Source: Herbidospora daliensis (lineage in GTDB: Bacteria; Actinomycetota; Actinomycetes; Streptosporangiales; Streptosporangiaceae). From it: a stretch of DNA of 64,000 nucleotides. The position numbers and the translations under genes were made by a program. The stretch's first letter is position 1, and every line of letters begins with the position of its first letter. The stretch lies in NCBI RefSeq assembly GCF_001570585.1, contig NZ_BBXF01000002.1, forward strand, positions 1,562,077-1,626,076, read 5' to 3'. Under the pieces are notes generated by a model that ran no database searches, was not told the origin of the DNA, and was given only the letters and a program-made list of their open reading frames with translations. Shown in pieces: positions 1 to 11,344 of the stretch.

Positions 1-813
1 GGCACGTCCGGGCACCTCCTCGGCGGCGCGCTCGCGGCGATACTCGTCGGGCCCTACACAGCGGTCCTCTGCGTGTCGGTCGTGCTCCTCGTCCAGGGCT
101 TCTTCTTCGCCGACGGCGGGCTGACCGCGCTCGGGATCAACATCGTGCTGATGGCGATCATCCCCTCGGCGGTCGGCTGGGGCATCTTCCAGCTGGTCAC
201 CCGGGTGGCCAGGAACCGGGCCGCGGTCATCGCCGGGTCGTTCGTGGCGGCGCTGATCTCGGTGCCGATCGCCGCGCTGACCTTCGCGGTGCTCTTCACC
301 ATCGGCGGCACCGCGCCGATCGAGGCCGGCGCCGTGTTCGCCGCCATGGGCGGCGTCCACGTGCTCGTGGGCATCGGCGAGGGGCTGATCACCGCGGTCA
401 CCGTCAGCAGCGTCCTGGCGGTCCGTCCCGACCTCGTGTACGGCGCCCGTTTCCTCACCAAGCCCCTCGTGCTGAAGACCGCCGCGGGCGAGCAGGTCGT
501 CGAGCCGGCCCGGCCCGAGACCACGCCCAAGCCGGTCCGCCCGTTCCTCATCGGCGGCGGCATCGTGGCCCTGCTGCTCGCGGGCGTCGTCAGCTTCTTC
601 GCCTCCTCCTCGCCCGACGGCCTGGAGCGGGTCGCCGAGGACGAGGGCTTCCTCGGCGCGGCCACCGACCACTCGTTCGGCGGCTTCTTCCTGGCCGACT
701 ACGGCGACGTCGGCGGCATCCCGGTCGGTGTCGCCGGGATCATCGGCGTGGCGATCACGCTGCTGGTCGGCGGGGCCATCCTCTGGGCGGTCCGCCAGAA
801 GAACGCGGCGTGA
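1..813 (+). CDS. cbiM: Cobalt/nickel ECF transporter substrate-binding protein CbiM fused to a CbiN-like domain (5' truncated)
   Basis: The reading frame is open from base 1, so the start lies outside the window; 270 residues are visible. The first part is a series of hydrophobic segments with the CbiM/NikM-type GTSGHLLGG and AAMGGVHVLVGIGEGL stretches. The last ~90 residues carry a CbiN-like segment (SSSPDGLERVAEDEGF) between two membrane helices. In this family CbiM binds Co2+ or Ni2+ and CbiN assists. The stop overlaps the GTG of cbiQ (GTGA), and cbiQ and cbiO follow, giving a complete importer. Whether the metal is Co or Ni cannot be told. A cobalamin or nickel control element may lie upstream, outside the window. 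Confidence 0.9.
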   Translation, partial: GTSGHLLGGALAAILVGPYTAVLCVSVVLLVQGFFFADGGLTALGINIVLMAIIPSAVGWGIFQLVTRVARNRAAVIAGSFVAALISVPIAALTFAVLFTIGGTAPIEAGAVFAAMGGVHVLVGIGEGLITAVTVSSVLAVRPDLVYGARFLTKPLVLKTAAGEQVVEPARPETTPKPVRPFLIGGGIVALLLAGVVSFFASSSPDGLERVAEDEGFLGAATDHSFGGFFLADYGDVGGIPVGVAGIIGVAITLLVGGAILWAVRQKNAA

Positions 814-1547
814 AAGGGCTCTACCGGCCGGGCGACTCACCGATCCACCGGCTGGCGCCGCAGTGCAAGCTGCTCGCCGTCGTGCTCTTCGCCGTGGTGG
901 TGGTGGCGACGCCGCGAGAAAGGTTCCTGGCGTTTCTCCTGTACGCCCTGAGCCTCGCGGTCGTCGTCCTCCTCGCCAGGATCCCCCCGGGATACGTGCT
1001 GAAGCGCCTGGCGGTCGAGCTCCCGTTCGTGCTGTTCGCCGTGGCCATCCCGTTCATCGGGATGGGGGAGCGGGTCGAGGTGCTGGGCGTGCCGCTCAGC
1101 GTCGCCGGGCTCTGGGCGAGCTGGAACATCCTGGCCAAGGCCACCCTGGGGGTGGCGGCCTCGATCGTGCTGGCCGCCACCACCGAGCCGCGCGCCCTGC
1201 TCCTGGGCGCACAGCGCCTGCGGGTGCCCCAGCTGCTCATCCAGATCGCCACGTTCATGCTGCGCTACCTGGAGGTCATCCTCGACGAGATGCGCCGCAT
1301 GCGGGTCGCCCGCGAGTCCCGGGGCTTCGCCGCCCGGGACTTCCGGCAGGCCCCCGTGCTGGCCAAGTCGGCGGGGGCGATGTTCATCCGGTCGTACGAA
1401 CGCGGCGAGCGGGTGCACCTGGCCATGCTCAGCAGGGGGTACACGGGCGTCATGCCCGCGCTGGCCGACGGCCGGGCGCCGAAGGCGCAGTGGGCCATGG
1501 CCGCCGTCTTGCCCGTGGTGGCCTCGGCCGTACTGTTCGTGTCATGA
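810..1547 (+). CDS. cbiQ: ECF transporter transmembrane component CbiQ
   Basis: A 245-residue integral membrane protein, the usual CbiQ/EcfT length, with about five hydrophobic segments. It has the T-component cytoplasmic coupling signature with ARESRGFAARDF (around residue 165) and a second basic segment near SYERGERVHLAMLSRGY, which in this family contact the ATPase. The GTG start overlaps the cbiM stop by 4 bp and the stop overlaps the cbiO ATG (ATGA), so the three genes are translationally coupled. It acts in the cytoplasmic membrane as the scaffold between CbiM and CbiO. Confidence 0.92.
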   Translation: MKGLYRPGDSPIHRLAPQCKLLAVVLFAVVVVATPRERFLAFLLYALSLAVVVLLARIPPGYVLKRLAVELPFVLFAVAIPFIGMGERVEVLGVPLSVAGLWASWNILAKATLGVAASIVLAATTEPRALLLGAQRLRVPQLLIQIATFMLRYLEVILDEMRRMRVARESRGFAARDFRQAPVLAKSAGAMFIRSYERGERVHLAMLSRGYTGVMPALADGRAPKAQWAMAAVLPVVASAVLFVS

Positions 1548-2287
1548 CCCTCGACGTCCGCGACCTGGCCTTCGCCTACCCCGACGGCACGCAGGCCCTC
1601 TTCGGGGTCACCCTCTCGATCGCCAAGGGCGAGCGGGTGGCCCTGCTGGGGCCCAACGGCGCCGGCAAGACCACGCTGGTCATGCACCTCAACGGCATCC
1701 TGACCGCCGGGCACGGCGAGGTGAGCGTGGCCGGGCTGCCGGTCCGCAAGGAGAACCTCAAAGAGGTGCGCAGGCGGGTCGGCCTGGTCTTCCAGGACCC
1801 CGACGACCAGCTCTTCATGCCCACCGTGCGCGAGGACGTCGCCTTCGGCCCGGCCAACATGGGCCTGCGCGGCGCCGAGCTCGACCAGGCGGTCGTCACG
1901 GCGCTGGAGAAGGTCGGCATGGCCGAGGTGATCGACCGGCCGCCCCACCACCTGTCGTTCGGCCAGCGCCGCCGGGTCGCGGTGGCGACCGTGCTGGCCA
2001 TGGACCCCGAGATCCTGGTCTTGGACGAGCCCTCGTCCAACCTCGACCCGGCCAGCCGCCGGGAGCTCGCCGAGATCCTGCGCGGGCTCGACGTGACCGT
2101 CCTGATGGTCACCCACGACCTGCCCTACGCCCTGGAGCTCTGCGACCGCTCGGTGATCCTGTCGGGCGGGGTGATCGCGGCCGACGGGCCGACCCGCGAG
2201 ATCCTGGCCGACGGCGACCTGCTCGCCGAGCACCGCCTGGAGCTGCCCTACGGCTTCGCCGTGCCTAGTCCTCCGGCACGTGGATGA
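1544..2287 (+). CDS. cbiO: ECF transporter ATP-binding protein CbiO
   Basis: A 247-residue ABC ATPase. Walker A GPNGAGKTT lies at residues 36–44. It also has a Q-loop (VFQDPDDQLF), the signature LSFGQRRR in place of the canonical LSGGQ, Walker B ILVLDEPSSNLDP and an H-loop VTHD. The F-for-G change in the signature is common among ECF ATPases. The ATG overlaps the cbiQ stop. The 3' end overlaps the convergent K+ channel gene by 23 bp. It powers Co2+/Ni2+ uptake with CbiMN and CbiQ. A longer open frame extends upstream, but the ATGA junction and domain start favour this start. Confidence 0.93.
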   Translation: MTLDVRDLAFAYPDGTQALFGVTLSIAKGERVALLGPNGAGKTTLVMHLNGILTAGHGEVSVAGLPVRKENLKEVRRRVGLVFQDPDDQLFMPTVREDVAFGPANMGLRGAELDQAVVTALEKVGMAEVIDRPPHHLSFGQRRRVAVATVLAMDPEILVLDEPSSNLDPASRRELAEILRGLDVTVLMVTHDLPYALELCDRSVILSGGVIAADGPTREILADGDLLAEHRLELPYGFAVPSPPARG

Positions 2288-3263
2288 CGACGAGCCGGTC
2301 GGTGGCCTGCAGTGAGGGCACCTTCGCGTAGGGGATGACCCTGCCGTCGCGCACGACCGCCACGACCATGCCCTCGGCCTGGTCGCAGGTGCCGCCGACC
2401 TCGCCCGGCCTGACCGGGCGCTCGTAGAGGTCGAGGCCGGTGCCGTACATGAGGAAGTCGTCGATGATCGTGCTGACGGCGGGGCTCTGGGTGGCCACGC
2501 CGAGCATGCGCCCGGCCGCCTCCGACGAGGTGATCACGACGTCGGCGCCGCTGCTGCGCACGAGCGGGTCGTTCTCCGACTCCCTGACCGCCGCCACGAT
2601 CGTGGCCTTCGGGTTGAGGCTGCGGGCGGTCAGCACGACCAGGGCGGTCGTGTCGTCGCGCTGGGTCGAGATGATCACCTCCTTGGCGGTCTCGATCCGG
2701 GCCCTCCTGAGCACGCTGCTGCGGGTGCCGTCGCCGACCACGCCCACGAAGCCGTCTTCGTTGGCCTCGTGGACGACGCCGCCGTTGGGGTCGATCACCA
2801 CGATCGAGTCGCGGCTGCGGTCGTTGTCGAGGAGGGTGCGCACGGCGGCCCGGCCCTTGGTGCCGTAGCCGACCACGACGGTGTGCCCGGTCAACTTGGA
2901 CCTCCAGCGGTTGGTGAGGAAATCTTCCCTGGTCCGCCGGGTGAGCACTTCGAGGGTGGTGCCGACGAGGATGACCAGGAACACGATCCGGAGCGGGGTC
3001 ACCAGCACGATGTTGATCAACCGCGCCAGATCGGAGGTCGGGGTGATGTCGCCGTAGCCGGTCGTCGAGACGGTGACGGTGGCGTAGTAGAGCGCGTCGA
3101 GCAGCGACACCTTGCCGTCGTAGCTGTCCTTGTATCCGTCGAGGTCGGACGCGACCAGCAGAAACACGGCGCCGAGGGCCCCGAGGGCGTACCAGAGCCG
3201 GCGCAGGACCGCCCTCAGCGGGCTGACCTGTTCCTGGGGCAGCCGAATCCCGGCATCCGTCAC
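2265..3263 (-). CDS. Two-TM potassium channel with RCK (TrkA-N/TrkA-C) domain
   Basis: 332 residues from a GTG start. A first membrane helix lies near residues 23–40, a pore loop with the selectivity filter TTGYGD at 67–72, a second helix near 82–104, then a Rossmann-type TrkA-N domain beginning near 123 (VVVGYGTKGRAAV) and a TrkA-C domain in the last ~75 residues. This is the Kch/MthK architecture: a tetrameric K+ channel gated by ligand binding to cytosolic RCK domains. It converges on cbiO with a 23-bp overlap of coding ends and is divergent from the STAS gene. No partner gene is adjacent. Confidence 0.9.
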   Translation of the reverse strand: MTDAGIRLPQEQVSPLRAVLRRLWYALGALGAVFLLVASDLDGYKDSYDGKVSLLDALYYATVTVSTTGYGDITPTSDLARLINIVLVTPLRIVFLVILVGTTLEVLTRRTREDFLTNRWRSKLTGHTVVVGYGTKGRAAVRTLLDNDRSRDSIVVIDPNGGVVHEANEDGFVGVVGDGTRSSVLRRARIETAKEVIISTQRDDTTALVVLTARSLNPKATIVAAVRESENDPLVRSSGADVVITSSEAAGRMLGVATQSPAVSTIIDDFLMYGTGLDLYERPVRPGEVGGTCDQAEGMVVAVVRDGRVIPYAKVPSLQATDRLVVIHVPED

Positions 3264-3339
3264 AAGGCGATCTTACGGTTCAAGCACCTCACTCACGGTG
3301 ATGCACCAGTAAAGTGGGCCTCGCGGAGGAGGTTCGACA

Positions 3340-3684
3340 ATGAAACTGCGGCTTGCCCGGAGATCACTCTCCGGTGCCGTGGTGGTGGCCGTCGAGGGGG
3401 AACTCGACCTGTTCACCGCCCCCTTCCTGCGCGACGAGGTGCGCGACGCGATCAAACAGGACGGCGCCGTGCTGGTGCTCGACCTGACGTCGTTGTCGTT
3501 CATGGACTCCAGCGGCCTCAGCGTGCTCATCGAGGCGTGGCGGCTGGCGACCAGCGAGGGCGGCGGCGTGACCCTCGCCGCGCCGCAGGCGCCCGTGGCG
3601 CGAATTCTCCGTACGACCGGGCTCGACCGGCGGATCAAGGTCTATCCCGACGTCGACACCGCGATTTTGGGCCACCCCGAGTAG
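3340..3684 (+). CDS. STAS-domain anti-sigma factor antagonist
   Basis: 114 residues, the usual length of a stand-alone STAS protein of the SpoIIAA/RsbV type. The phosphorylation loop SLSFMDSSGLSVL is present, with Ser57/Ser58 as the phosphorylatable site. In this family the unphosphorylated protein binds an anti-sigma kinase and frees a sigma factor. No anti-sigma factor is adjacent. The PP2C/ATPase protein at 13438–15711 is a possible partner in the same window (inference). A GGAGG-like site precedes the ATG. Confidence 0.9.
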   Translation: MKLRLARRSLSGAVVVAVEGELDLFTAPFLRDEVRDAIKQDGAVLVLDLTSLSFMDSSGLSVLIEAWRLATSEGGGVTLAAPQAPVARILRTTGLDRRIKVYPDVDTAILGHPE

Positions 3685-3717
3685 AACTTCATTCGGTTCT
3701 TTGGTTATGGTCCGCGT

Positions 3718-4491
3718 ATGGACCTGAGGAACTGTGTAGCGATCATCTCCGGCGGGGCGAGCGGGCTCGGTGAGGGCACCGCCCGCGAGCTGGCCGGAAT
3801 CGGCGCGACCGTCGTCATCGCCGACCTCAACGAGGAGCGCGGCAAGGCCCTGGCCGACGAGCTGGGCGGGCTGTTCGTCCGCACCGACGTCGCCGACGAG
3901 GCTTCCGTGCAGGCCGCCGTCGACGCGGCCGTCGCGGTGGGCAAGCCGCTGCGGGCGGTGGTCAACAGCGCCGGCATCGGCTGGGCCTCCCGCACGGTCA
4001 ACCGTGACGGCTCGCCGCACGACCTGGCGTCGTACAAGAAGGTGATCGACGTCAACCTGATCGGGACCTTCAACCTCATGCGCATCGGCGCGGCGGCGAT
4101 GGCGAAGACCGAGCCGGCCGACGCCGACAACGCGCGCGGCGTGGTGATCAACACCGCGTCGGTGGCGGGCATCGAAGGGCAGACCGGCCAGGTGGCCTAC
4201 TCGGCGTCCAAGGGCGGCATCATCGGCATGACCCTCCCGGCGGCCCGCGACCTGGCCGCGATCGGGGTGCGGGTGCTGACGATCTGCCCCGGCATCATCG
4301 ACACCCCGATCTACGGCTCCGGGCCCGAGTCCGAGGCGTTCAAGGCCCACCTGGCCGCGCCGGTGCCGTTCCCGAAGCGCATGGGCACCGCCGCCGAGTT
4401 CGCCCACCTGGTCCGCTCGCTGATCGAGAACGACTACATGAACGGCGAGGTCATCCGCTTCGACGGCGGCATCCGCTTCCAGCCCAAGTAA
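3718..4491 (+). CDS. Short-chain dehydrogenase, 3-hydroxyacyl-CoA dehydrogenase type 2-like
   Basis: 257-residue classical SDR. The NAD(P)-binding motif SGGASGLGEG is near residues 11–20, the NSAG motif near 81, the catalytic Tyr161 and Lys165 (YSASK), and PG near 185. The substrate loop and the C-terminal FDGGIRF resemble the 17-beta-HSD10/3-hydroxyacyl-CoA dehydrogenase branch. It is followed after 11 bp by an enoyl-CoA hydratase-like gene, so both probably act on acyl-CoA thioesters in one transcript. The specific substrate is not deducible. Confidence 0.88.
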   Translation: MDLRNCVAIISGGASGLGEGTARELAGIGATVVIADLNEERGKALADELGGLFVRTDVADEASVQAAVDAAVAVGKPLRAVVNSAGIGWASRTVNRDGSPHDLASYKKVIDVNLIGTFNLMRIGAAAMAKTEPADADNARGVVINTASVAGIEGQTGQVAYSASKGGIIGMTLPAARDLAAIGVRVLTICPGIIDTPIYGSGPESEAFKAHLAAPVPFPKRMGTAAEFAHLVRSLIENDYMNGEVIRFDGGIRFQPK

Positions 4492-4502
4492 GGAGACTCG
4501 CC

Positions 4503-5267
4503 ATGTCCGATGAAGTACTGGTCGAGGTCGACGGCAACGTGGCCGTCCTGACGATCAACCGGCCGAAGGCCAAGAACGCGGTCAACGGCGCGGTCGCCCA
4601 GGGCATCGCGGCCGCCGTCGACGAGCTCGACGCCCGCCCCGACGTGTCGGTCCTGGTCCTGGCCGGCGCGGGCGGCACGTTCTGCGCCGGAATGGACCTG
4701 AAGGGCTTCCTGACCGGCGACATGCCGTTCGTGCCCGACCGGGGGTTCGGCGGCCTGGCCGAGTCGCCGCCGAAGAAGCCGCTGATCGCGGCCGTCGAGG
4801 GCTACGCCCTGGCGGGCGGGTTCGAGCTGGCCCTGTCGTGCGACCTGATCGTGGCCGCCGAGTCGGCCAAGTTCGGGCTGCCCGAGCCCAAGCGCGGCCT
4901 GATCGCCGGCGCGGGCGGCGTGATGCGGCTGCCCCGCCGCATCCCCTACCACGTGGCCATGGAGATCGCCCTGACCGGCGACTTCTACCCGGCGCAGCGC
5001 CTCTACGAGCTGGGCCTGGTCAACCGGGTCGTCGCCGAGGGCGAGGCGGTCGCCGCGGCCAAGGAACTGGCCGGGAAGATCGCCCAGAACGCGCCGCTGT
5101 CGCTCGCGGGCACCAAGAGGATCGTCGTCGAGTCGGTCGACTGGCCGCTCGACGAGATGTTCGCCAGGCAGTCGGAGATCATGAACCCGATCTTCGGCTC
5201 GAAGGACGCCATGGAGGGCGCCGCCGCCTTCGCCGAGAAGAGGGCGCCGGTATGGCGGGGTGAATGA
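4503..5267 (+). CDS. Crotonase/enoyl-CoA hydratase family protein
   Basis: 254 residues. Crotonase-fold hallmarks are present: the oxyanion-hole segment AGAGGTFCAGMDLKGF, and AVEGYALAGGFELALSCDLIVA. The strand that carries catalytic acids in true hydratases reads LPEPKRGLIAGAGG, so I cannot assign a catalytic Glu pair with certainty; hydratase, isomerase or another crotonase activity is possible. An AAGGAGA ribosome-binding site precedes the ATG, and the gene follows the SDR by 11 bp. Together they look like a two-gene beta-oxidation-type module. Confidence 0.88.
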   Translation: MSDEVLVEVDGNVAVLTINRPKAKNAVNGAVAQGIAAAVDELDARPDVSVLVLAGAGGTFCAGMDLKGFLTGDMPFVPDRGFGGLAESPPKKPLIAAVEGYALAGGFELALSCDLIVAAESAKFGLPEPKRGLIAGAGGVMRLPRRIPYHVAMEIALTGDFYPAQRLYELGLVNRVVAEGEAVAAAKELAGKIAQNAPLSLAGTKRIVVESVDWPLDEMFARQSEIMNPIFGSKDAMEGAAAFAEKRAPVWRGE

Positions 5268-5322
5268 TCGATCGCTTGGGGGGAACTCCGCGTTCATGAC
5301 GAGAACTGCGTACCGTTATGGC

Positions 5323-5955
5323 ATGAGCGACGAGACTCCCCCCACGACCGCCCAGAAGGTGCATGGCCTGCTGGCCGGGGTCTTCGGCGCCGTGTTGCTG
5401 ATGGTGCTCGTGGTGGGGCTCATGTGGGCGCTGGAGGTCGTCGACTACGTCGGCGACGGCTGGCTCGACGACTACGGCATCGAGGCTCATGAGCCCGAGG
5501 GCCTGGCCCACATCTTCACCGCGCCGTTCCTGCACGTCGGATTCCCCCACCTGATGGCCAACTCGGTGCCGCTGCTGATCCTCGGCTCCCTGGCGGCCGT
5601 ACGCGGCTTCGGCCGTTTCCTGGGCGCCAGCCTGATCATCATCGTGACCAGCGGCCTCGGGGTCTGGGTGGTGAGCGCGGCCGGGTCCAACACGCTGGGC
5701 GCCAGCGGGCTGGTCTTCGGCTACTTCGGCTACGTCGTGGCGCGCGGCCTGTTCGACTTCCGGCTGCTCGACATCGTGCTCGGGGTGATCGTCGCCGCGC
5801 TCTACTGGTCGATCCTGCTGGGCGCCCTGCCGGGCGAGACGGGCATCTCGTGGCAGGGCCACCTGTTCGGCTTGATCGGCGGCGTGGTGGCGGCGTGGGT
5901 GCTGCGCCGCAGGAAGCCGCCCGTTACCCGAGTCTCGACCGCGAGCATCGAATGA
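5323..5955 (+). CDS. Rhomboid-family intramembrane serine protease
   Basis: 210 residues with about six membrane helices. The catalytic dyad is visible: Ser128 in LGASGLVFG and His180 in WQGHLFGLIGG. The HxxxN pair (His76, Asn80 in FPHLMANS) that stabilises the oxyanion is also present. Rhomboids cleave membrane-anchored substrates within the bilayer; the substrate here is unknown. The frame extends upstream with an ATG at 5296 preceded by a GGGGGGA stretch. I chose the ATG at 5323 because homology-like sequence begins there, but 5296 remains possible. Confidence 0.9.
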   Translation: MSDETPPTTAQKVHGLLAGVFGAVLLMVLVVGLMWALEVVDYVGDGWLDDYGIEAHEPEGLAHIFTAPFLHVGFPHLMANSVPLLILGSLAAVRGFGRFLGASLIIIVTSGLGVWVVSAAGSNTLGASGLVFGYFGYVVARGLFDFRLLDIVLGVIVAALYWSILLGALPGETGISWQGHLFGLIGGVVAAWVLRRRKPPVTRVSTASIE

Positions 5956-6015
5956 GCACGATCGGATCACTGTTCGCATGGCGCGACCTGCGAAGAGCCT
6001 GACAGAATCGATTTC

Positions 6016-6426
6016 GTGAACCTGGGGCCCCTGGAGCGCGCGATCATGGACGTTCTGTGGGACGCCAAGGAGTCGCTGCTCATCCGCGAAATACAGGCGC
6101 TGCTGAACCAGCGGGCCGAGAAACCGTGGGCGTACACGACCATCCAGACGGTCGCCGAACGGCTGGTGCGAAAACGGCTGCTGTTCCGCACCGCCGAACG
6201 CAAGGCGTTCCGCTACGGCGCCACGAAGTCGCGCGAGGAACACCTGACCGAGCTGATGCTGACGGCCCTCGCGGAGAGTCCTGACCGCTCTCCGGTGCTG
6301 TCGCGGTTCGCCCAGAGCGTCGACCTCGACGACGCCCTGCGCCTGCTCGACGAACTGGCCCGCCGCGCCGGCCGGTCCCCGGCGGAGCAACCGCCCGGCT
6401 GGGTCCCGCCGCCCTCCCTCGACTAG
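6016..6426 (+). CDS. BlaI/MecI/CopY-family winged-helix transcriptional repressor
   Basis: 136 residues from a GTG start. The N-terminal winged helix begins LGPLERAIMDVLWDAKE and includes the recognition segment PWAYTTIQTVAERLVRKRLL, characteristic of BlaI/MecI. Members bind dyad operators as dimers and are often released by cleavage through an M56 (BlaR1-like) membrane protease. No BlaR-like gene lies next to it here, so it is an orphan in this window. The tail is rich in Arg, Pro and Gly. The target genes are unknown. Confidence 0.9.
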   Translation: MNLGPLERAIMDVLWDAKESLLIREIQALLNQRAEKPWAYTTIQTVAERLVRKRLLFRTAERKAFRYGATKSREEHLTELMLTALAESPDRSPVLSRFAQSVDLDDALRLLDELARRAGRSPAEQPPGWVPPPSLD

Positions 6427-7268
6427 CCCGCCAGCAGCCGGCCGGTCTCCTCCCAGAGCCGGTCGGCCAGCACGGGGTCGACGGCGTACGCCGCCAGCTC
6501 GGGCCCGACCGGCACCTCCCGGTCGTCGGCGAAGTAGCGCCCCGTCACGCCGACGGGGCCGGTCGCGACCAGCAGAGACGTCGAGGCGCCCTGCTCCGGC
6601 GTCTTCCAGCCCGGCGGCACCGCGAGCGTGGCGCCGTGCTCGTCCTTGGCCCCGACGAATGCGAGCGCGGCCTCGTCGAGGTGGCGCTGGAGGTTGGTCA
6701 TGATGCCGCCGGGGTGCACCGCGTTGACCGTGATCCCGTCGCCCTTCCACCGCTCGGCCGCCCCCACCGCGAACAGGATGTTGGCCGTCTTCGACTGGGC
6801 GTAGGCCTGCCAGGGGTCGTAGGGCCGCCGTTCGAAGTGCAGGTCGTCGAAGTGGACGGGCGACATCAGGTGGGCGGCCGAGGCGACCACGACGACCCGC
6901 GCGCTACCGGCGGCGGCCAGGGCGTCGTGCAGGCCGAGGGCCAGCGCGGCGTGGCCGACGTGGTTGGTGGCGAACTGCAGCTCCCACCCGTCGCCGGTGC
7001 GCGTCAGCTCCGGCAGGGCCATGATCCCGGCGTTGTTGACCAGGATGTCGAGCGGCCGGTCCCACGCTGCGGCGAACGCGCGGACGGTGGCGAGGTCGGC
7101 CAGGTCGAGCCGGGCCACCCCGACCCCGCCGCCGATCTCGGCGGCCGCCCGCCGCCCGCTTTCGAGGTCGCGGACGGCGAGGGTCACGTCGATCCCGGCG
7201 GCGGCCAGGCCACGCGCGGTCTCGTAGCCGATGCCGGAGGCCCCGCCGGTCACGATGGCAGACGTCAT
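6423..7268 (-). CDS. Short-chain dehydrogenase/reductase, retinol-dehydrogenase or protochlorophyllide-reductase-like
   Basis: 281-residue extended SDR. The cofactor motif TGGASGIGYETA is at the N terminus, followed by NNAG and the catalytic YAQSK with upstream Ser. The ATG at 7268 is preceded by AGGAGAA, so the upstream in-frame codons are not needed. It is divergent from a TetR-family gene, and the spacer holds two matching dyads. The SDR is therefore a likely target of that regulator. The last base pairs overlap the end of the BlaI-type gene tail to tail. The substrate is unknown. Confidence 0.88.
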   Translation of the reverse strand: MTSAIVTGGASGIGYETARGLAAAGIDVTLAVRDLESGRRAAAEIGGGVGVARLDLADLATVRAFAAAWDRPLDILVNNAGIMALPELTRTGDGWELQFATNHVGHAALALGLHDALAAAGSARVVVVASAAHLMSPVHFDDLHFERRPYDPWQAYAQSKTANILFAVGAAERWKGDGITVNAVHPGGIMTNLQRHLDEAALAFVGAKDEHGATLAVPPGWKTPEQGASTSLLVATGPVGVTGRYFADDREVPVGPELAAYAVDPVLADRLWEETGRLLAG

Positions 7269-7292
7269 GGAGGTTCTCCTTCTGAGCAATAA

Positions 7293-7336
7293 ATCCAACC
7301 GGATGGTTTATTTATATCTCAACCAACCGGTTGGAT
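7293..7336. promoter_or_regulatory. Twin operator dyads in the SDR/TetR divergent promoter
   Basis: Two copies of one dyad lie in the spacer. CCAACCGGTTGG at 7323–7334 is a perfect 12-bp palindrome. CCAACCGGATGG at 7295–7306 differs at one base. The flanks (AATCCAACC…) are also shared. The centres are 28 bp apart, and the AT-rich stretch between them would hold promoter elements. Autoregulation plus control of the SDR by the TetR protein is inferred from position. Confidence 0.75.
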
Positions 7337-7349
7337 TACAATCGGGGGC

Positions 7350-10317
<2,968 letters not shown>

Positions 10318-10488
10318 TCCCGGCCGCCTCCCTCTCTTGTGAAGTCCAAAGCCTTGATGTCGAGATACCGGCGGGTCAATTTAACCCCCAGGGTTGTGGC
10401 GGGTCGCCTCCGGTCCCTCCCAAACGCCGTCGTCCCTGGTTAGGGCTGGTGTGTCCGACGTCTGTCAAGCGCGCAAGAATACCGTTCC

Positions 10489-11127
10489 GTGGACAGCGCA
10501 TCGCACCTCGCCGGTCTCCGGCGCAACTACCAGGGCGACCCTCTGCTCGACGTGGCCGACGATCCGATGACGCAGTTCGCCGTCTGGTTCGACGACGCGG
10601 TGAGCGCCGAAGTTCCGGAACCCAATGCCATGGTGCTCGCGACGGCGTCGGCCGGGGGAAGACCCTCGGCCCGGACAGTTCTGCTGAAAGGCGCCGACGA
10701 GCAAGGTTTCACGTTCTTCACCAACTACGAGTCCCGCAAGGGACGCGACCTGGCCGAGAACCCCCGTGCTGCCCTCGTCTTCCCGTGGCATGCCATGAGC
10801 CGCCAGGTTCGCGTCGAGGGCCGCGTCCGGCGGCTGTCCCGCGAAGACACGGCGGCCTATTTCCAGTCGCGCCCCTACGGCTCCCGCATCGGCGCGTGGG
10901 CCTCCCGGCAGTCGGCGGTCGTCCGCAGCCGGGAGGACCTGGAGAACCGTTACAACGAACTCGCGGAGAGATGGCCCGAAGATCCTCCGGTGCCCGATTT
11001 CTGGGGCGGCTACGTCGTGATGCCGAGCGAGATCGAGTTCTGGCAGGGCGGGGGCGACCGCATGCACGACCGGCTCCGTTACCGCCGGGCCGGCGACGGG
11101 TGGACGGTGGAGCGCCTGGCGCCCTGA
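10489..11127 (+). CDS. pdxH: Pyridoxamine 5'-phosphate oxidase
   Basis: 212 residues, the normal length. FMN-binding sequences [10 protein letters not shown] and [21 protein letters not shown], the substrate segment [14 protein letters not shown], and the C-terminal [16 protein letters not shown] are all as in PdxH. It oxidises PNP or PMP to PLP in the cytoplasm. It starts with GTG. It is divergent from the citrate synthase and close to serC, which in B6-synthesising bacteria acts in the same pathway. Confidence 0.94.
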   Translation: MDSASHLAGLRRNYQGDPLLDVADDPMTQFAVWFDDAVSAEVPEPNAMVLATASAGGRPSARTVLLKGADEQGFTFFTNYESRKGRDLAENPRAALVFPWHAMSRQVRVEGRVRRLSREDTAAYFQSRPYGSRIGAWASRQSAVVRSREDLENRYNELAERWPEDPPVPDFWGGYVVMPSEIEFWQGGGDRMHDRLRYRRAGDGWTVERLAP

Positions 11128-11132
11128 GCCGG

Positions 11133-11217
11133 TCGTCCACAGGCTCTACCCGCGCGGGTCGCCTAGCCGGTTGTCCACAGGGTGTGGGTGACGCGGCGCG
11201 ATCGTCGGTTGTCCACA
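11133..11217 (+). repeat. Three DnaA-box-like repeats with an exact 38-bp period
   Basis: TCGTCCACA at 11133–11141, TTGTCCACA at 11171–11179 and TTGTCCACA at 11209–11217 lie in the same orientation. Each is embedded in a longer repeat GGTYGTCCACAGG, with starts exactly 38 bp apart. TTGTCCACA is the favoured DnaA box of Streptomyces-type actinomycetes. The cluster lies in the 217-bp spacer between pdxH and the MFS gene. It may be a DnaA-binding or titration site, or a control site for the MFS promoter. Confidence 0.7.
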
Positions 11218-11344
11218 GGCGTGACCGGCGGCGGGGAAATCGTCGGTGGCGGGCGGGAGGATCGGCCCGCCCTCGTGGGCGGGCCTGTCACCAGGACGAA
11301 CCCGGAAATAGGTGATATTTCTCCCATGAGTATGGTGTCCCCCC

